Source: Clostridia bacterium DTU068
Lineage (GTDB): Bacteria; Bacillota; DSM-12270; Thermacetogeniales; Thermacetogeniaceae
Length of the DNA: 46,959 nucleotides
Assembly: GCA_001513545.1 (NCBI GenBank)
Contig: LFTQ01000039.1
Coordinates: forward strand, 1 to 46,959
Direction of reading: 5' to 3'
Numbering within the stretch: the first letter of the stretch is position 1; each line of letters starts with the position of its first letter. Shown piece after piece: positions 1-8,390 of this stretch. The notes under the pieces are model-generated. The model saw nothing but the letters and a program-made list of their open reading frames with translations. It was not told the origin of the DNA and ran no database searches. The position numbers and the translations under genes are program-made.

Positions 1-56
1 TGTCCAATTACACAGATCAGGCCTCCCACAACAAAAGCCAATAATATTTTCAGCAA
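1..56 (-). CDS. spoVAE: SpoVAE (stage V sporulation protein AE), N-terminal fragment
   Basis: Only the first 18 codons lie in the window; the rest runs off the left edge. From a TTG at 56-54 the translation begins LLKILLAFVVGGLICVIGQ, which matches the first membrane segment of SpoVAE (SpoVAEB) proteins. A purine-rich Shine-Dalgarno (GAGGTG) lies about 4 nt upstream, which is a little close, so the exact start is uncertain. The gene follows the spoVAD stop codon by 12 nt, the usual spoVAC-AD-AE order. The family is an inner forespore membrane component of the dipicolinic acid channel. The call rests on a short stretch plus context. Confidence 0.75.
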   Translation of the reverse strand, partial: MLKILLAFVVGGLICVIG

Positions 57-68
57 ACCTCACCTCTT

Positions 69-1076
69 TCAACTGGAAACAACAACAGCATGTGCAATAG
101 CAGGGATCGATTCCCCCTGCTGGCAGGTAATAGGACTCATTAAAGCACCTGTTGCCATCAAAAGTATATTTTTATACTTTTGCTCCCTGAGCTCTGAATA
201 AAAATATCCCGAGAAGACAGCTGCCGCACACCCACAACCGCTGCCGCCGGCATGCATATCCTGTTTTTCGGTGTCATAAAACATAAGTCCGCAGTCTCGC
301 AGTTTGTCACCGTGATCACAGCCCTGTTTTTTCAACAGTTCTATCAGCAGCTTTTGCCCCACCTTCCCCAGATCCCCAGTCACAATCAGATCATAGGAAT
401 CAGGGTTAGTGCCTGTATCCTCAAAATGTGTTAACAGAGTATCAGCTGCCGCAGGAGCCATAGCCGCACCCATGTTATTCATATCAGTGATACCCATATC
501 CACCACTTTTCCAACAGTTCCGCAAACAATACGGGGACCATCACCTTTAGCCTCTACAACAAGAGCACCGCTGGCGGTAGCTGTCCATTGACCAGTGGCC
601 GGCCGCTGCACCCCCTGCTCTACAGGGAAACGAAACTGCCTTTCCGCAGTAAGGTGATGGCTTGAGGAAGCCAACAGAACACGCCCGGCAAACCCACCAT
701 CAACCAACATGCTACCCAGCAGCACTGCCTCCACAAAGGTGGAGCAAGCCCCAAATAACCCGAAAAAGGGAATTTCCAGACCCCGTGCTGAGTAATTGGC
801 GCTGACGATCTGGTTAAGTAAATCTCCTGCTAAAAAAAAGTCAGCATCCTGGGGCTGCAAATTGATCTTTTTTAAAGCCAGTTTAGCGCTTTCCTCCAGC
901 ATTTTACATTCAGCCTTCTCCCAGGTCTTTTCGCCAAAAAGGGTATCATCAATGACCCAATCAAAATATTGAGCTAGGGGCCCTGATCCCTCTTCTGGTC
1001 CAACAATAGCCGCACTGGAGGTAATAACAGGAGGTTGAGAAAAACTAACAGACTGCTGTCCAAATTTTTTTCCCAT
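69..1076 (-). CDS. spoVAD: SpoVAD, dipicolinic-acid-binding stage V sporulation protein
   Basis: The 335-aa product has the usual SpoVAD length and the thiolase-like fold sequence of the family, including the GLFGACSTFVEAVLLG segment at about residues 106-121 and a glycine/cysteine-rich stretch (GGSGCGCAAAVF) near 277-288. SpoVAD is the soluble, membrane-associated subunit that binds dipicolinic acid and is needed for its uptake into the forespore and release at germination. An ATG start with AGAGGTGAT upstream is well supported. It follows spoVAC by 12 nt and precedes spoVAE by 12 nt, so it is part of one transcript. spoVAA and spoVAB are absent, as is usual in Clostridia. Confidence 0.96.
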   Translation of the reverse strand: MGKKFGQQSVSFSQPPVITSSAAIVGPEEGSGPLAQYFDWVIDDTLFGEKTWEKAECKMLEESAKLALKKINLQPQDADFFLAGDLLNQIVSANYSARGLEIPFFGLFGACSTFVEAVLLGSMLVDGGFAGRVLLASSSHHLTAERQFRFPVEQGVQRPATGQWTATASGALVVEAKGDGPRIVCGTVGKVVDMGITDMNNMGAAMAPAAADTLLTHFEDTGTNPDSYDLIVTGDLGKVGQKLLIELLKKQGCDHGDKLRDCGLMFYDTEKQDMHAGGSGCGCAAAVFSGYFYSELREQKYKNILLMATGALMSPITCQQGESIPAIAHAVVVSS

Positions 1077-1088
1077 CTGGCATCACCT

Positions 1089-1565
1089 CTACTGCAGCAG
1101 ATAATAGATGATCCCAATCAAACAAGATGTAATTATCCCGTAAACAAGCACTGGACCAGCTACTGTAAAAAGCTTCGCCCCTACTCCAAAAAGAAAACCC
1201 TCCCGTTTAAATTCCATGGCCGGTGCAACTATAGAGTTGGCGAAACCTGTGATAGGTATAATTGATCCAGCTCCCCCTATCTTCCCTATCTGGTCATAGA
1301 CACCGATACCGGTTAAAAATGCACCCAGAAAGACCATTGTGCCTGCGGTAACAGCTGCAGCTTCTCGTTCACCCAGTCCCTGACTGACAAAAAAGTCAAT
1401 AAACAGCTGTCCGATCACACAAATAGCACCGCCCACTAGAAAGGCCATCACACAGTTTTTCAAAATGTTATGCTGAGGTTTCACACTTTCCACCAGCAGC
1501 CTGTATTCTTCTCTCAGATTTTCTTGCTCCTGCTGCTGTTCAATATTACCCTTCACAGATACCAT
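1089..1565 (-). CDS. spoVAC: SpoVAC, stage V sporulation membrane protein
   Basis: The 158-aa protein has a charged N-terminus (about 40 residues, Gln/Glu-rich) followed by three to four hydrophobic segments with the SpoVAC signatures AFLVGGAICVIGQ (about 41-53), a second glycine-rich segment, and GGAGSIIPITGFANSIV (about 97-113). SpoVAC is the mechanosensitive-channel-like subunit of the SpoVA complex that moves Ca-dipicolinate across the forespore membrane. The ribosome site before the ATG at 1565 is weak (AATAGGG); a GTG three codons in is an alternative. It lies 72 nt after the dodecin gene with only a weak hairpin between, so it could share the forespore-type promoter in front of dodecin. 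Confidence 0.95.
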   Translation of the reverse strand: MVSVKGNIEQQQEQENLREEYRLLVESVKPQHNILKNCVMAFLVGGAICVIGQLFIDFFVSQGLGEREAAAVTAGTMVFLGAFLTGIGVYDQIGKIGGAGSIIPITGFANSIVAPAMEFKREGFLFGVGAKLFTVAGPVLVYGIITSCLIGIIYYLLQ

Positions 1566-1590
1566 CCCTATTTCTCATAAAAGATAGATA

Positions 1591-1612
1591 GAGTACCATA
1601 AAACTGGTACTC
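1591..1612 (-). terminator. Hairpin between dodecin and spoVAC (weak or partial terminator)
   Basis: GAGTACCA and TGGTACTC form a perfect 8-bp stem around a 6-nt loop. On the minus strand it is followed by TATCTATCTTTTATG rather than a clean T-run. It may attenuate or process the transcript rather than stop it fully. Confidence 0.4.
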
Positions 1613-1637
1613 CTCAAACTTAAGGCATCAATACCTT

Positions 1638-1835
1638 CTAAGCATCTTTATAGGCTATTCTCACATTGGCCTTATACTCATAGATTTGACCATCCCGAAC
1701 CCCGGCTGTCAGGTTGGCTACCTCTACTCCGGTTATATTGTTAATAGACTTAGAAGCCTGTTGTACAGCACCTTTGATAGCTTCATCCCAACTATTTGTT
1801 GATTCCCCTACAAGATCCATAACTTTAACTACCAT
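1638..1835 (-). CDS. Dodecin-family small flavin-binding protein
   Basis: The open frame extends to 1931, but the true start is the ATG at 1835 with an AAGGAG site 8 nt upstream, giving 65 aa. The product matches dodecins in length and pattern: MVVKVMDLVGES at the N-terminus, a central helix (WDEAIKGAVQQASKSI), then GVEVANLTAGVRDGQIYEYKA and a final strand. Dodecins form hollow dodecamers that store riboflavin, FMN or CoA-type ligands. The long extension before the ATG reads through the sigF terminator and can be discarded. A good sigma-F/G-type promoter lies just upstream (1863-1892) and spoVAC follows, so a forespore role is inferred. Confidence 0.9.
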   Translation of the reverse strand: MVVKVMDLVGESTNSWDEAIKGAVQQASKSINNITGVEVANLTAGVRDGQIYEYKANVRIAYKDA

Positions 1836-1862
1836 ATTTGACCACTCCTTGATTTTTACTAT

Positions 1863-1892
1863 TATTATTGCCTTCCTTTCTGGTAAATATAC
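1863..1892 (-). promoter_or_regulatory. Sigma-F/sigma-G-type promoter before dodecin-spoVAC-AD-AE
   Basis: On the minus strand GTATA (1892-1888), a 15-nt spacer and GGCAATAATA (1872-1863) match the Bacillus sigma-F/G pattern GYATA-N15-GGnnAnAnT. The element sits directly after the sigF terminator and about 30 nt before the dodecin start, so it would drive dodecin and spoVA in the forespore. It is a sequence match only. Confidence 0.65.
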
Positions 1893-1894
1893 GC

Positions 1895-1927
1895 AAAAAA
1901 AAAAGCTGCTCATACGGTTCTGAGCAG
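1895..1927 (-). terminator. Rho-independent terminator after sigF
   Basis: CTGCTCA (1927-1921) and TGAGCAG (1912-1906) form a 7-bp stem with an 8-nt loop. One C then a run of ten T residues (1904-1895) follows on the minus strand. It ends the spoIIA-sigF transcript about 50 nt past the sigF stop. Confidence 0.9.
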
Positions 1928-1978
1928 ACAAGCACCACCCCTACTGAACAAACATTGAATGATTAAAAAGACAGTAAA

Positions 1979-2740
1979 TCAGCTTAAGTATGCGCGCAGT
2001 TTGGAAAATGCTCGCTTTTCCAAACGGGAAACCTGGACCTGTGACAAACCCAGTTGTGAGCCAACTTCTGCTTGAGTTTTATCCTGAAAGTACCTTAATA
2101 AAATGATCTGTCTTTCCCTTTCCGGCAGACAGCTCAGGGCATCCCTTAGGTCTATCTTCTCCAACCATTTTAATTCTTCATCATTCGTACCGGGCAGATA
2201 GTCGATTACCTGGGATGAATCCTCACCCTCCTGTCCAACACTTTCAAATAATGAGACAGGAAACTGGGCTGCCTCTATTGCCAAGACAACTTCCTCCTTT
2301 TCCATTCCCAATTCCCGGGCAATCTCTTCAACAGTAGGTTCACGGGCTAGTTTGCGCACTAATCTCTCTCTGGACTGACTGACCTGAACAGCTCTTTCCT
2401 TCAAGGCCCTGGTTGTCTTAATCGGGTGGTCATCCCTGAGAAAGCGACGGATCTCCCCAATAATCATCGGCACAGCATAAGTAGAAAATTTGACATTAAA
2501 AGAGGGATCAAAATTATCAATTGCTTTGATCAAACCGATAACACCGATCTGAAAGATATCCTCTTCATCATAACCCCGCCCCTCAAAACGCTTGAGTATA
2601 TTAAAAACTAAACGATAATTACAATTGACCAGTTTTTCTCTCGCCTTTTGATCACCCTGCCTCGTTTTTTCCAACAATCGCAGAGTTTCTTCCTCACTGA
2701 GGAGAGGAAAGCGAGGCAGACTCATATCCTGCAAACCCAT
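1979..2740 (-). CDS. sigF: RNA polymerase sigma factor SigF (SpoIIAC)
   Basis: The 253-aa protein is a sporulation sigma-70 family member. Region 2 is at about residues 38-105 (core binding and -10 recognition, with FSTYAVPMIIGEIRRFLRDD), region 3 at about 110-185, and region 4 at about 200-250 with the helix-turn-helix QAEVGSQLGLSQVQVSRLEK. SigF is the first forespore-specific sigma factor; SpoIIAB holds it inactive until septation. Identity as SigF rather than SigG or SigB follows from its position as third gene after spoIIAA and spoIIAB. It starts 9 nt after the spoIIAB stop and ends at a strong terminator. Confidence 0.96.
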   Translation of the reverse strand: MGLQDMSLPRFPLLSEEETLRLLEKTRQGDQKAREKLVNCNYRLVFNILKRFEGRGYDEEDIFQIGVIGLIKAIDNFDPSFNVKFSTYAVPMIIGEIRRFLRDDHPIKTTRALKERAVQVSQSRERLVRKLAREPTVEEIARELGMEKEEVVLAIEAAQFPVSLFESVGQEGEDSSQVIDYLPGTNDEELKWLEKIDLRDALSCLPERERQIILLRYFQDKTQAEVGSQLGLSQVQVSRLEKRAFSKLRAYLS

Positions 2741-2749
2741 GATCTTCCT

Positions 2750-3202
2750 CTAATTTTCATTAAACCACTGTGCCTTTACTTCACCGGGCAGTTTCTTGCG
2801 CATTATGACTTTGGTACCCTGATCAGGTTCTGAAGTCACCTCCAGTTCATCCATAAAGGTGCGCATAAAAACAAAACCCAGCCCCATCCGTTCCGGGTCA
2901 GTTCCTTCACCGGGTTCTAATGCCTGATCTAGCTTATTGATCCCCCTTCCCCTGTCTTCTACAACAATTTCCAGACTGGAATCATACAGAGAGGCTGTTA
3001 GGGTAACAATCCCTTGCGGATCCTTTTGGTACCCGTGAACAATGGCATTGGTTACCGCTTCAGATACAGCAACCTTGATTTCTTCGAGAACACTCACATC
3101 ATAATCAAGCTCAGAGGCAAAAGCAGCTACCGCGATGCGGGCTAATCTAACATTTCCAGCTATACTTGGAAACTCAAGCTTGATATGGTTAATTGCCTTC
3201 AT
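2750..3202 (-). CDS. spoIIAB: SpoIIAB, anti-sigma F factor and serine kinase
   Basis: The 150-aa product has the GHKL/HATPase-like fold of SpoIIAB: the N box (KVAVSEAVTNAIVHGY, about 44-59), the G1 box (VVEDRGRGI, about 95-103) and the G2 box (GLGFVFMRTFMD, about 122-133). SpoIIAB binds sigma-F and also phosphorylates SpoIIAA on serine with ATP, which sets when forespore transcription starts. The start is 1 nt after the spoIIAA stop and the stop is 9 nt before sigF, consistent with tight translational coupling of the three proteins. Confidence 0.96.
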   Translation of the reverse strand: MKAINHIKLEFPSIAGNVRLARIAVAAFASELDYDVSVLEEIKVAVSEAVTNAIVHGYQKDPQGIVTLTASLYDSSLEIVVEDRGRGINKLDQALEPGEGTDPERMGLGFVFMRTFMDELEVTSEPDQGTKVIMRKKLPGEVKAQWFNEN

Positions 3203-3203
3203 A

Positions 3204-3554
3204 TCACATCACCTTCCCGGCTAAATACTTTAGCGCTTGGGCTGTATTAGGGTATACTGGTATCAGTCGGGTGATCCCGGAAAGGTTCAAAATCTTAATG
3301 ATCCTAGAATCTCCGCTGGCTATCACCACATTCCCCTCATTTTCCTTAACCCTCCGATAGCGGCCCAGGATAACACCCAAACCTGAACTGTCAATAAAAC
3401 TAATTCCGGTTAGGTCAAAAAGGATATTTTTCACTGCCTGTTTTTCATAATTTCGGTCAATTTCCCGGCGGCAGTGATCAGCCAGTTCCAAATCAAAATC
3501 CCCGAAAATTTTTACCAATAGGATATCTCCTATATTCTTGATCTCCAGGTTCAA
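3204..3554 (-). CDS. spoIIAA: SpoIIAA, anti-anti-sigma F factor (STAS domain)
   Basis: The open frame begins at an ATG at 3587, but I place the start at the TTG at 3554. That TTG has a strong GGGAGGGG site 6 nt upstream, gives 116 aa (the family norm is about 117), and the upstream ATG lies essentially at the expected transcript start of the sigma-H promoter at 3591-3620. The STAS domain holds the phosphorylation loop FIDSSGLGVILGRY, with the target serine at about residue 56. Unphosphorylated SpoIIAA binds SpoIIAB and frees sigma-F. First gene of the spoIIAA-AB-sigF operon. Confidence 0.95.
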   Translation of the reverse strand: MNLEIKNIGDILLVKIFGDFDLELADHCRREIDRNYEKQAVKNILFDLTGISFIDSSGLGVILGRYRRVKENEGNVVIASGDSRIIKILNLSGITRLIPVYPNTAQALKYLAGKVM

Positions 3555-3590
3555 AAACCGCCCCTCCCATCTCCCAACATTTTTCATTTG

Positions 3591-3620
3591 TAATTCAACA
3601 TTAAAGAGAAATAATCCTGC
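3591..3620 (-). promoter_or_regulatory. Sigma-H promoter of the spoIIA operon
   Basis: GCAGGATTA (3620-3612), a 12-nt spacer and GTTGAATTA (3599-3591) match the sigma-H consensus RnAGGAwWW-N11-12-RnnGAATWW at every fixed position. It lies directly after the dacF terminator and predicts a transcript start near 3585. spoIIA is a known sigma-H target in Bacillus. Confidence 0.85.
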
Positions 3621-3630
3621 TAAAAAATGG

Positions 3631-3662
3631 CATTAAAAATTCCCCTGGTCTTGGGGAATTTT
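3631..3662 (-). terminator. Rho-independent terminator after dacF
   Basis: AAAATTCCCC (3662-3653) and GGGGAATTTT (3645-3636) form a 10-bp stem with a 7-nt loop, running into TTTTTAATG. It separates dacF from the sigma-H-driven spoIIA operon. Confidence 0.75.
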
Positions 3663-3688
3663 GAGCATGAAAGTTTTGCCGCTTCTCT

Positions 3689-4831
3689 TTATCCAGCCAT
3701 GGTCTTCAATGTTTTTTTCATTTGCTGCAAGAATCCCCCCCTAGCTATACCTTTTTGTACTATCAGAGGAACCCTCTGCTGGACCTTGCCATCAACAATT
3801 ACTTTTATTTCTCCTGCCTTTTGTCCCTTAGCAACAGGTGCATTGATGATCTCAGGAATCGTCAGCTCAGTTTTTACATCTATTTTCTCACCTTTACGGG
3901 TCAGCACACCCACACCCTCGGGAACCACTAAACCAGTATAATCAGCTGTGCCTTTTCCCACACGAACCTTACCAACCACCTCACCGGGTTTTACCACCTC
4001 CTGGTAAGCAAAATTAGCAAACCCCCAGTTTAATAGTTCAATTGACTCATTAAAGTGGCCCCGTGGTTCTGGGACACCGAAAACACAGCAGATAAGGCGC
4101 AGATTGTCACGCTTTACTGTAGATGCCAGACAGTAATTAGCTTCAGTAGTCCAGCCTGTTTTAAAACCATCTGTCCCACCATACCACCACAGCAGTTTAT
4201 TGGTGTTATCCAGTTTTGTTTTTCCTCCACGGAGTTTATAGTAATGCTTAATACTGGTCAGCTTCAAGTATTCGGGGTGTTTTACAGCCTCACGGCAGAG
4301 CACAGCCATATCATAGGCAGATGTGTAGTGGTTTTTGGCAGGCAGGCCGTGAACATTGGCAAAATGCGTGTTTTTCAATCCCAGGTCCTTGACCTTCTGG
4401 TTCATCAAATCCACAAAAACCTTTTCACTTCCAGCAATATGTTCGGCAACAGCCACACAGGCATCATTGGCAGAACCCACCGCAATAGCGATCATCATCT
4501 CTCTAAAAGACATCTCTTCCCCTGGCTCCAGCCATATCTCTGATCCGCCCATTTCCCAGGCTGCCTCACTGGTTACAACCCTGTCATCCCAATTAACTTT
4601 ACCGCTTTTCAAGGCCTCTATTGCCACCAAAAGTGTGGCAACTTTGGTCACACTGGCAGGTGCCATCCGCTTATGGGGGTTTTTTTGATAAAGAATCTTA
4701 CCTGTACTGGCCTCCATCAGCACTGCAGAAGGTGCATCAGTTTCCGGTGTGCTGCTCCAGGCATATTTGGCAGGGACCAATTGCAGAAAAGAAAACACCA
4801 GGATTATGGATATGATCGAACGATAACACAT
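3689..4831 (-). CDS. dacF: DacF, D-alanyl-D-alanine carboxypeptidase (S11 family)
   Basis: The 380-aa protein starts with a signal peptide (hydrophobic residues about 6-21, likely cleaved after the AWSS region). It has the three penicillin-binding active-site motifs: SVTK (S60-K63), SAN at about 119-121, and KTG in the DGFKTGWT segment near 219-226. A C-terminal PBP5 beta domain follows from about residue 275. It trims the terminal D-Ala from peptidoglycan stem peptides at the membrane surface. Its place immediately before spoIIAA is the classic dacF-spoIIA arrangement, where DacF controls cross-linking of spore peptidoglycan. I could not find a convincing sigma-F promoter in the 102-nt gap before it. 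Confidence 0.93.
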   Translation of the reverse strand: MCYRSIISIILVFSFLQLVPAKYAWSSTPETDAPSAVLMEASTGKILYQKNPHKRMAPASVTKVATLLVAIEALKSGKVNWDDRVVTSEAAWEMGGSEIWLEPGEEMSFREMMIAIAVGSANDACVAVAEHIAGSEKVFVDLMNQKVKDLGLKNTHFANVHGLPAKNHYTSAYDMAVLCREAVKHPEYLKLTSIKHYYKLRGGKTKLDNTNKLLWWYGGTDGFKTGWTTEANYCLASTVKRDNLRLICCVFGVPEPRGHFNESIELLNWGFANFAYQEVVKPGEVVGKVRVGKGTADYTGLVVPEGVGVLTRKGEKIDVKTELTIPEIINAPVAKGQKAGEIKVIVDGKVQQRVPLIVQKGIARGGFLQQMKKTLKTMAG

Positions 4832-4933
4832 GGCACTATTACCTCCCTGTAGTATTTTCTTTTCATAGTATCTGCAAGTTGAGCCCTGTTAATCCTGGGA
4901 CAGGCTGCCAGAAAAAAGGGAGGAAGCTAAAAG

Positions 4934-6238
4934 CTAGAAAACAATATCATGGATCAGAGGCGGTAGCTGTGGGCTGTCCTGGCCAATAACAAAGGATTTC
5001 TTTACACGCTCCTTCACCTCAGCCAGGTTATCCCTTCTGTTCACATGCAGCTCAGCAATGGGTTCACCAACAGCAACTGCATCCCCCATTTTTTTTCGTA
5101 AAACAATCCCTACCGCAGGATCGATCTTATCATCTTTGCGCAGACGGCCGGCTCCCAGCAGCAGTGATGCCCAGCCTATCTCACGGGCATTGATCCAGTG
5201 AACAATGCCTTCTTTATCTGCCTGCACCTCGATTTGTTCAGCAGCCCTGGGAAGGAGATCAGGGTTATCGAGGACCTCAGGAGAACCTCCCTGAGCTGTG
5301 ATGATCTCCCGCATCTTAGCGAGCCCTGCTCCCTGCTCCAGCAGTTTCTCCAGACTCTTTCTTCCCTCTTCAGGAGATGCTGCTACACCTGCTGCTGCCA
5401 GCATCTCTCCACCTAGCACCAGGCAGAGTTCAACAAGATCACTGGGGCCCTTTCCTTTCAGTGTGGATATAGCCTCCTTTACCTCCTGGGCATTTCCCAC
5501 CGCCAGTCCCAGGGGTTGTTCCATACTGCTGATCACAATCACAGTTTTGCGGCGAAACTCGCTCCCTAAAGCCGCCATTAGCTCACCCAGAGCCCTTGCG
5601 CGATCAACAAAAGGAAGAAAACCGCCGGACCCCACCTTGACATCCAACACTATCCGGTCAGCACCACCGGCAATCTTTTTAGACATAATACTGCTGGCTA
5701 TCAAAGGGAGGGAATCTACTGTTCCGGTCACATCACGCAGTGCATAGATCTTTTTATCAGCAGGCACCAAATTTTCGGTCTGACCTGCCAAGACTGCCCC
5801 GATACTGCTGGCTGCTCTTTTCATCTCATCTAATGACAGATCCGTCCTGAAGCCGGGTATGGACTCTAACTTATCCAGAGTACCTCCGGTATGGCCGAGA
5901 GCCCTGCCTGACATTTTGACCACCTTTAACCCTGCAGCTGCCACCAATGGCACAAGCACCAGGGTGGTCTTATCACCAACACCTCCCGTACTGTGTTTAT
6001 CCACTTTTATCCCTGGGATGTCTTTCAAATCCAGCAGATCACCTGATTTGATCATAGCCAGGGTTAAATACTTTGTTTCTTCATAGTTGAGACCCCGTAA
6101 AAAGGCAGCCATTAAAAAAGAAGACATCTGGTAATCTGGAATCTCTCCCTCAACAAACCCCCTGACCATGTATTCCAGTTCCTGAAAAGTAAGCCTTCCC
6201 CCCTCCCGCTTTTTAATGATCAGATCAACCGCTCGCAT
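4934..6238 (-). CDS. pdp: Pyrimidine-nucleoside phosphorylase
   Basis: The 434-aa product matches the thymidine/pyrimidine phosphorylase family in full length (B. subtilis Pdp is 433 aa). The family signature SGRALGHTGGTLDKLESIPG lies at about residues 109-128, and the glycine-rich phosphate-binding segment KHSTGGVGDKTTL at about 81-93. It cleaves uridine, deoxyuridine and thymidine to the base plus (deoxy)ribose-1-phosphate. That sugar phosphate is the substrate of phosphopentomutase, encoded 13 nt upstream, so the pair forms a nucleoside salvage and catabolism unit. The ATG start with a purine-rich site is unambiguous. Confidence 0.95.
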   Translation of the reverse strand: MRAVDLIIKKREGGRLTFQELEYMVRGFVEGEIPDYQMSSFLMAAFLRGLNYEETKYLTLAMIKSGDLLDLKDIPGIKVDKHSTGGVGDKTTLVLVPLVAAAGLKVVKMSGRALGHTGGTLDKLESIPGFRTDLSLDEMKRAASSIGAVLAGQTENLVPADKKIYALRDVTGTVDSLPLIASSIMSKKIAGGADRIVLDVKVGSGGFLPFVDRARALGELMAALGSEFRRKTVIVISSMEQPLGLAVGNAQEVKEAISTLKGKGPSDLVELCLVLGGEMLAAAGVAASPEEGRKSLEKLLEQGAGLAKMREIITAQGGSPEVLDNPDLLPRAAEQIEVQADKEGIVHWINAREIGWASLLLGAGRLRKDDKIDPAVGIVLRKKMGDAVAVGEPIAELHVNRRDNLAEVKERVKKSFVIGQDSPQLPPLIHDIVF

Positions 6239-6251
6239 GGACCTTCACTCC

Positions 6252-7436
6252 TTATAAAATACCGGCTATGGGAGTTCCATCCCCCTGTTCCACACCAAAA
6301 GCTTTTGCCAAAGTTGCTCCCAGATCAGCCATAGTAGAGCGCACCCCGAGAGAAGCTGTTCTTACTCCGGGACAGGTTATCAGCAGAGGTACATATTCTC
6401 TGGAGTGATCGGTGCTGGGTGTTGTGGGGTCACAGCCGTGATCAGCGGTCATCACTACCAGATCCCCCAGCTGCAGATCCTCAAAGAGATCAGGAAGCCA
6501 TGAATCAAAGGCCTCCAGTGCCTTGGCAAAACCCTTTATATCATTGCGGTGCCCATAAAGGGAATCAAAATCCACCAGAGTAGCAAAAACAAGACCCCTC
6601 TCCAATTCTTGAAAAGCGTTCATAGCAGCATGGAATATTTCCTGATTTCCCGCCACAGGGATTGACTTGGTTATACCCTGGCCGGCAAAAATATCATTTA
6701 CCTTGCCCACAGCCACAACCTGAAAACCGCTGTTGCTGAGGGCATCAAAAAGTGTTGGCCGCGGTGGGGGGAGGGAAAAATCCTGGCGCCGTGGTGTACG
6801 CCAGTAATCACCATCTTTACCAAGGAAAGGACGGGCTATAACCCTTCCCACAGCATGAGGCCCTGTCAGCAGTTCCCTGGCAATAGAACAGATTTGATAC
6901 AGTTCAGCAATTGGGATAACCTCCTCATGGGCGGCAACCTGAAACACACTGTCTGCAGATGTATAAACAATGGGTTTTCCTGTTCTTACATGGAGATCAC
7001 CCAATTCCTTGATGATTTCTGTCCCTGATGCAACCTTATTCCCCAGTACCTTTTTCCCAATCTTCTTTTCAAAAGGGATGATAATCTCCGGTGGGAATCC
7101 TTCAGGATAGGTGGGAAATGGTTTGTCCAAGATGACACCGGTCATCTCCCAATGCCCGCTGGTGGTATCCTTGCCTGCAGAGCGCATAGCCATCTTTCCG
7201 TAGGCTGCTTTTGGGTTAGCGGCAGGTGGCACACCAGCTAGAGGAACAATGTTGCCCAGTCCCAACTGCTCCAGACAAGGAAGGTGAAGCCCACCCACAC
7301 TCTCTGCCAGGTTTACCAGAGTGGATGATCCAGCATCCCCAAAATCTGCTGCATCAGGTAGTTCTCCCACACCAACCCCGTCCATGACTAGAACTAATAC
7401 CCTGTTCACACTAGGCTCTGGGATGTGATTTTTCAT
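6252..7436 (-). CDS. deoB: Phosphopentomutase
   Basis: The 394-aa product equals the family length and belongs to the alkaline phosphatase superfamily. The N-terminal metal site is [20 protein letters not shown] (about 15-34), with the nucleophile Thr in the following GSSTL segment, and the C-terminal metal ligands are in [19 protein letters not shown]. It interconverts (deoxy)ribose-1-phosphate and -5-phosphate. The ATG at 7436 overlaps the end of xerD by 26 nt and has GGGAGG close upstream. The order xerD-deoB-nucleoside phosphorylase-dacF-spoIIA is as in Bacillus. Confidence 0.95.
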   Translation of the reverse strand: MKNHIPEPSVNRVLVLVMDGVGVGELPDAADFGDAGSSTLVNLAESVGGLHLPCLEQLGLGNIVPLAGVPPAANPKAAYGKMAMRSAGKDTTSGHWEMTGVILDKPFPTYPEGFPPEIIIPFEKKIGKKVLGNKVASGTEIIKELGDLHVRTGKPIVYTSADSVFQVAAHEEVIPIAELYQICSIARELLTGPHAVGRVIARPFLGKDGDYWRTPRRQDFSLPPPRPTLFDALSNSGFQVVAVGKVNDIFAGQGITKSIPVAGNQEIFHAAMNAFQELERGLVFATLVDFDSLYGHRNDIKGFAKALEAFDSWLPDLFEDLQLGDLVVMTADHGCDPTTPSTDHSREYVPLLITCPGVRTASLGVRSTMADLGATLAKAFGVEQGDGTPIAGIL

Positions 7437-8301
7437 AAACCTCCCTCATCTTTCTCTTGCTCAGATGGGTATAAATCTGTGTTGTTGTAATATCTGCATG
7501 CCCCAGCATTTCCTGGACAGCCCTCAAGTCCGCGCCGTTCTCTAGGAGGTGTGTGGCGAAAGAGTGGCGCAGCACATGGGGGGTAATTTCGCTCTGGATC
7601 CCTGCTTTTTTGGCATAACCTTTGAGTATTTTCCAAAACCCCTGACGGGTCAACCGTCTGCCGTTCTTGTTCAAAAAAACAGCTCGTTCCCAACTGCTCT
7701 TTCTTAACTTTAACCAACAGCGGGACAGATATTCTCTGAGATATTTTTGAGCTATTTCACCAATAGGAATAATCCGCTCCCTGGACCCCTTTCCCATGCA
7801 GCGGACAAACCCCAGGTCCAAATTCAGGTGCTCAGTATCCAAACCGAGCATTTCGGAAACCCGCATCCCAGTGGCATACAACAGTTCCAACATAGCCTTA
7901 TCCCTCAGTCCTGTTAATGTTCCAGGGTTGGGTTGGGATAGGAGTTTCTCCACATCCTGGACACTCAGCACCCGCGGCAGATTCTTCTCCAATTTAGGAG
8001 ATGTGAGATTCTCAGTAGGATCTGCCGTTACCAGCCCCTCCTGCAGTAGATAGCGATATAAGCCACGCAGGGCGGCCAGCATGCGGGACCTGGTTCTGGC
8101 GCTTTTGTTCAAGAGGCGCTGCTGGTTCAGAAAACACAGAATAACGTTCTGTGTTCCCTGGAAAAGGTTGAGCTTCTGTGCAGCTAAAAAAGAGGTGTAT
8201 TGCTCCAGGTCATAGCGGTAAGAGTTGATGGTATTATCAGCAAGTCCCCGCTCGACCCGTAAAAAGGTTAAAAACTCATTCAAATAACGATTTTCACTCA
8301 A
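7411..8301 (-). CDS. xerD: XerD-type tyrosine recombinase
   Basis: The 296-aa protein has the SAM-like N-terminal core-binding domain (about 1-90) and the catalytic domain with all six residues: R147 (TGMRVSE), K171 (KGSRERI), H242 and R245 (HVLRH), H268 (LGHAD) and Y277 (IYTH). XerC/D recombinases resolve chromosome dimers at dif. Position before deoB and after a DUF4227-like small gene matches B. subtilis xerD (ripX). The start is a TTG at 8301 with GGGGG upstream. A strong terminator upstream (8351-8382) means it probably has its own promoter, which I could not identify. Confidence 0.93.
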   Translation of the reverse strand: MSENRYLNEFLTFLRVERGLADNTINSYRYDLEQYTSFLAAQKLNLFQGTQNVILCFLNQQRLLNKSARTRSRMLAALRGLYRYLLQEGLVTADPTENLTSPKLEKNLPRVLSVQDVEKLLSQPNPGTLTGLRDKAMLELLYATGMRVSEMLGLDTEHLNLDLGFVRCMGKGSRERIIPIGEIAQKYLREYLSRCWLKLRKSSWERAVFLNKNGRRLTRQGFWKILKGYAKKAGIQSEITPHVLRHSFATHLLENGADLRAVQEMLGHADITTTQIYTHLSKRKMREVYEKSHPRA

Positions 8302-8350
8302 TAATCTACCCCCGTTAATATTTTCCTGTTTTCAGAAGAGTTCTACACAT

Positions 8351-8382
8351 AAAAAAAAATTCCTCTCTGGACTCCAGAAAGG
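8351..8382 (-). terminator. Rho-independent terminator between the 82-aa membrane protein gene and xerD
   Basis: CCTTTCTGG and CCAGAGAGG pair over 9 bp (one G-U) around a 3-nt loop, then AA and nine T residues on the minus strand. It begins 9 nt past the stop of the upstream small gene. Confidence 0.85.
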
Positions 8383-8390
8383 TTTTAAAA

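Noticed and set aside
4841-4890. Possible sigma-F promoter before dacF (GAAAATACTA)
   Set aside because: No matching -35 element at 13-16 nt; I cannot support it.
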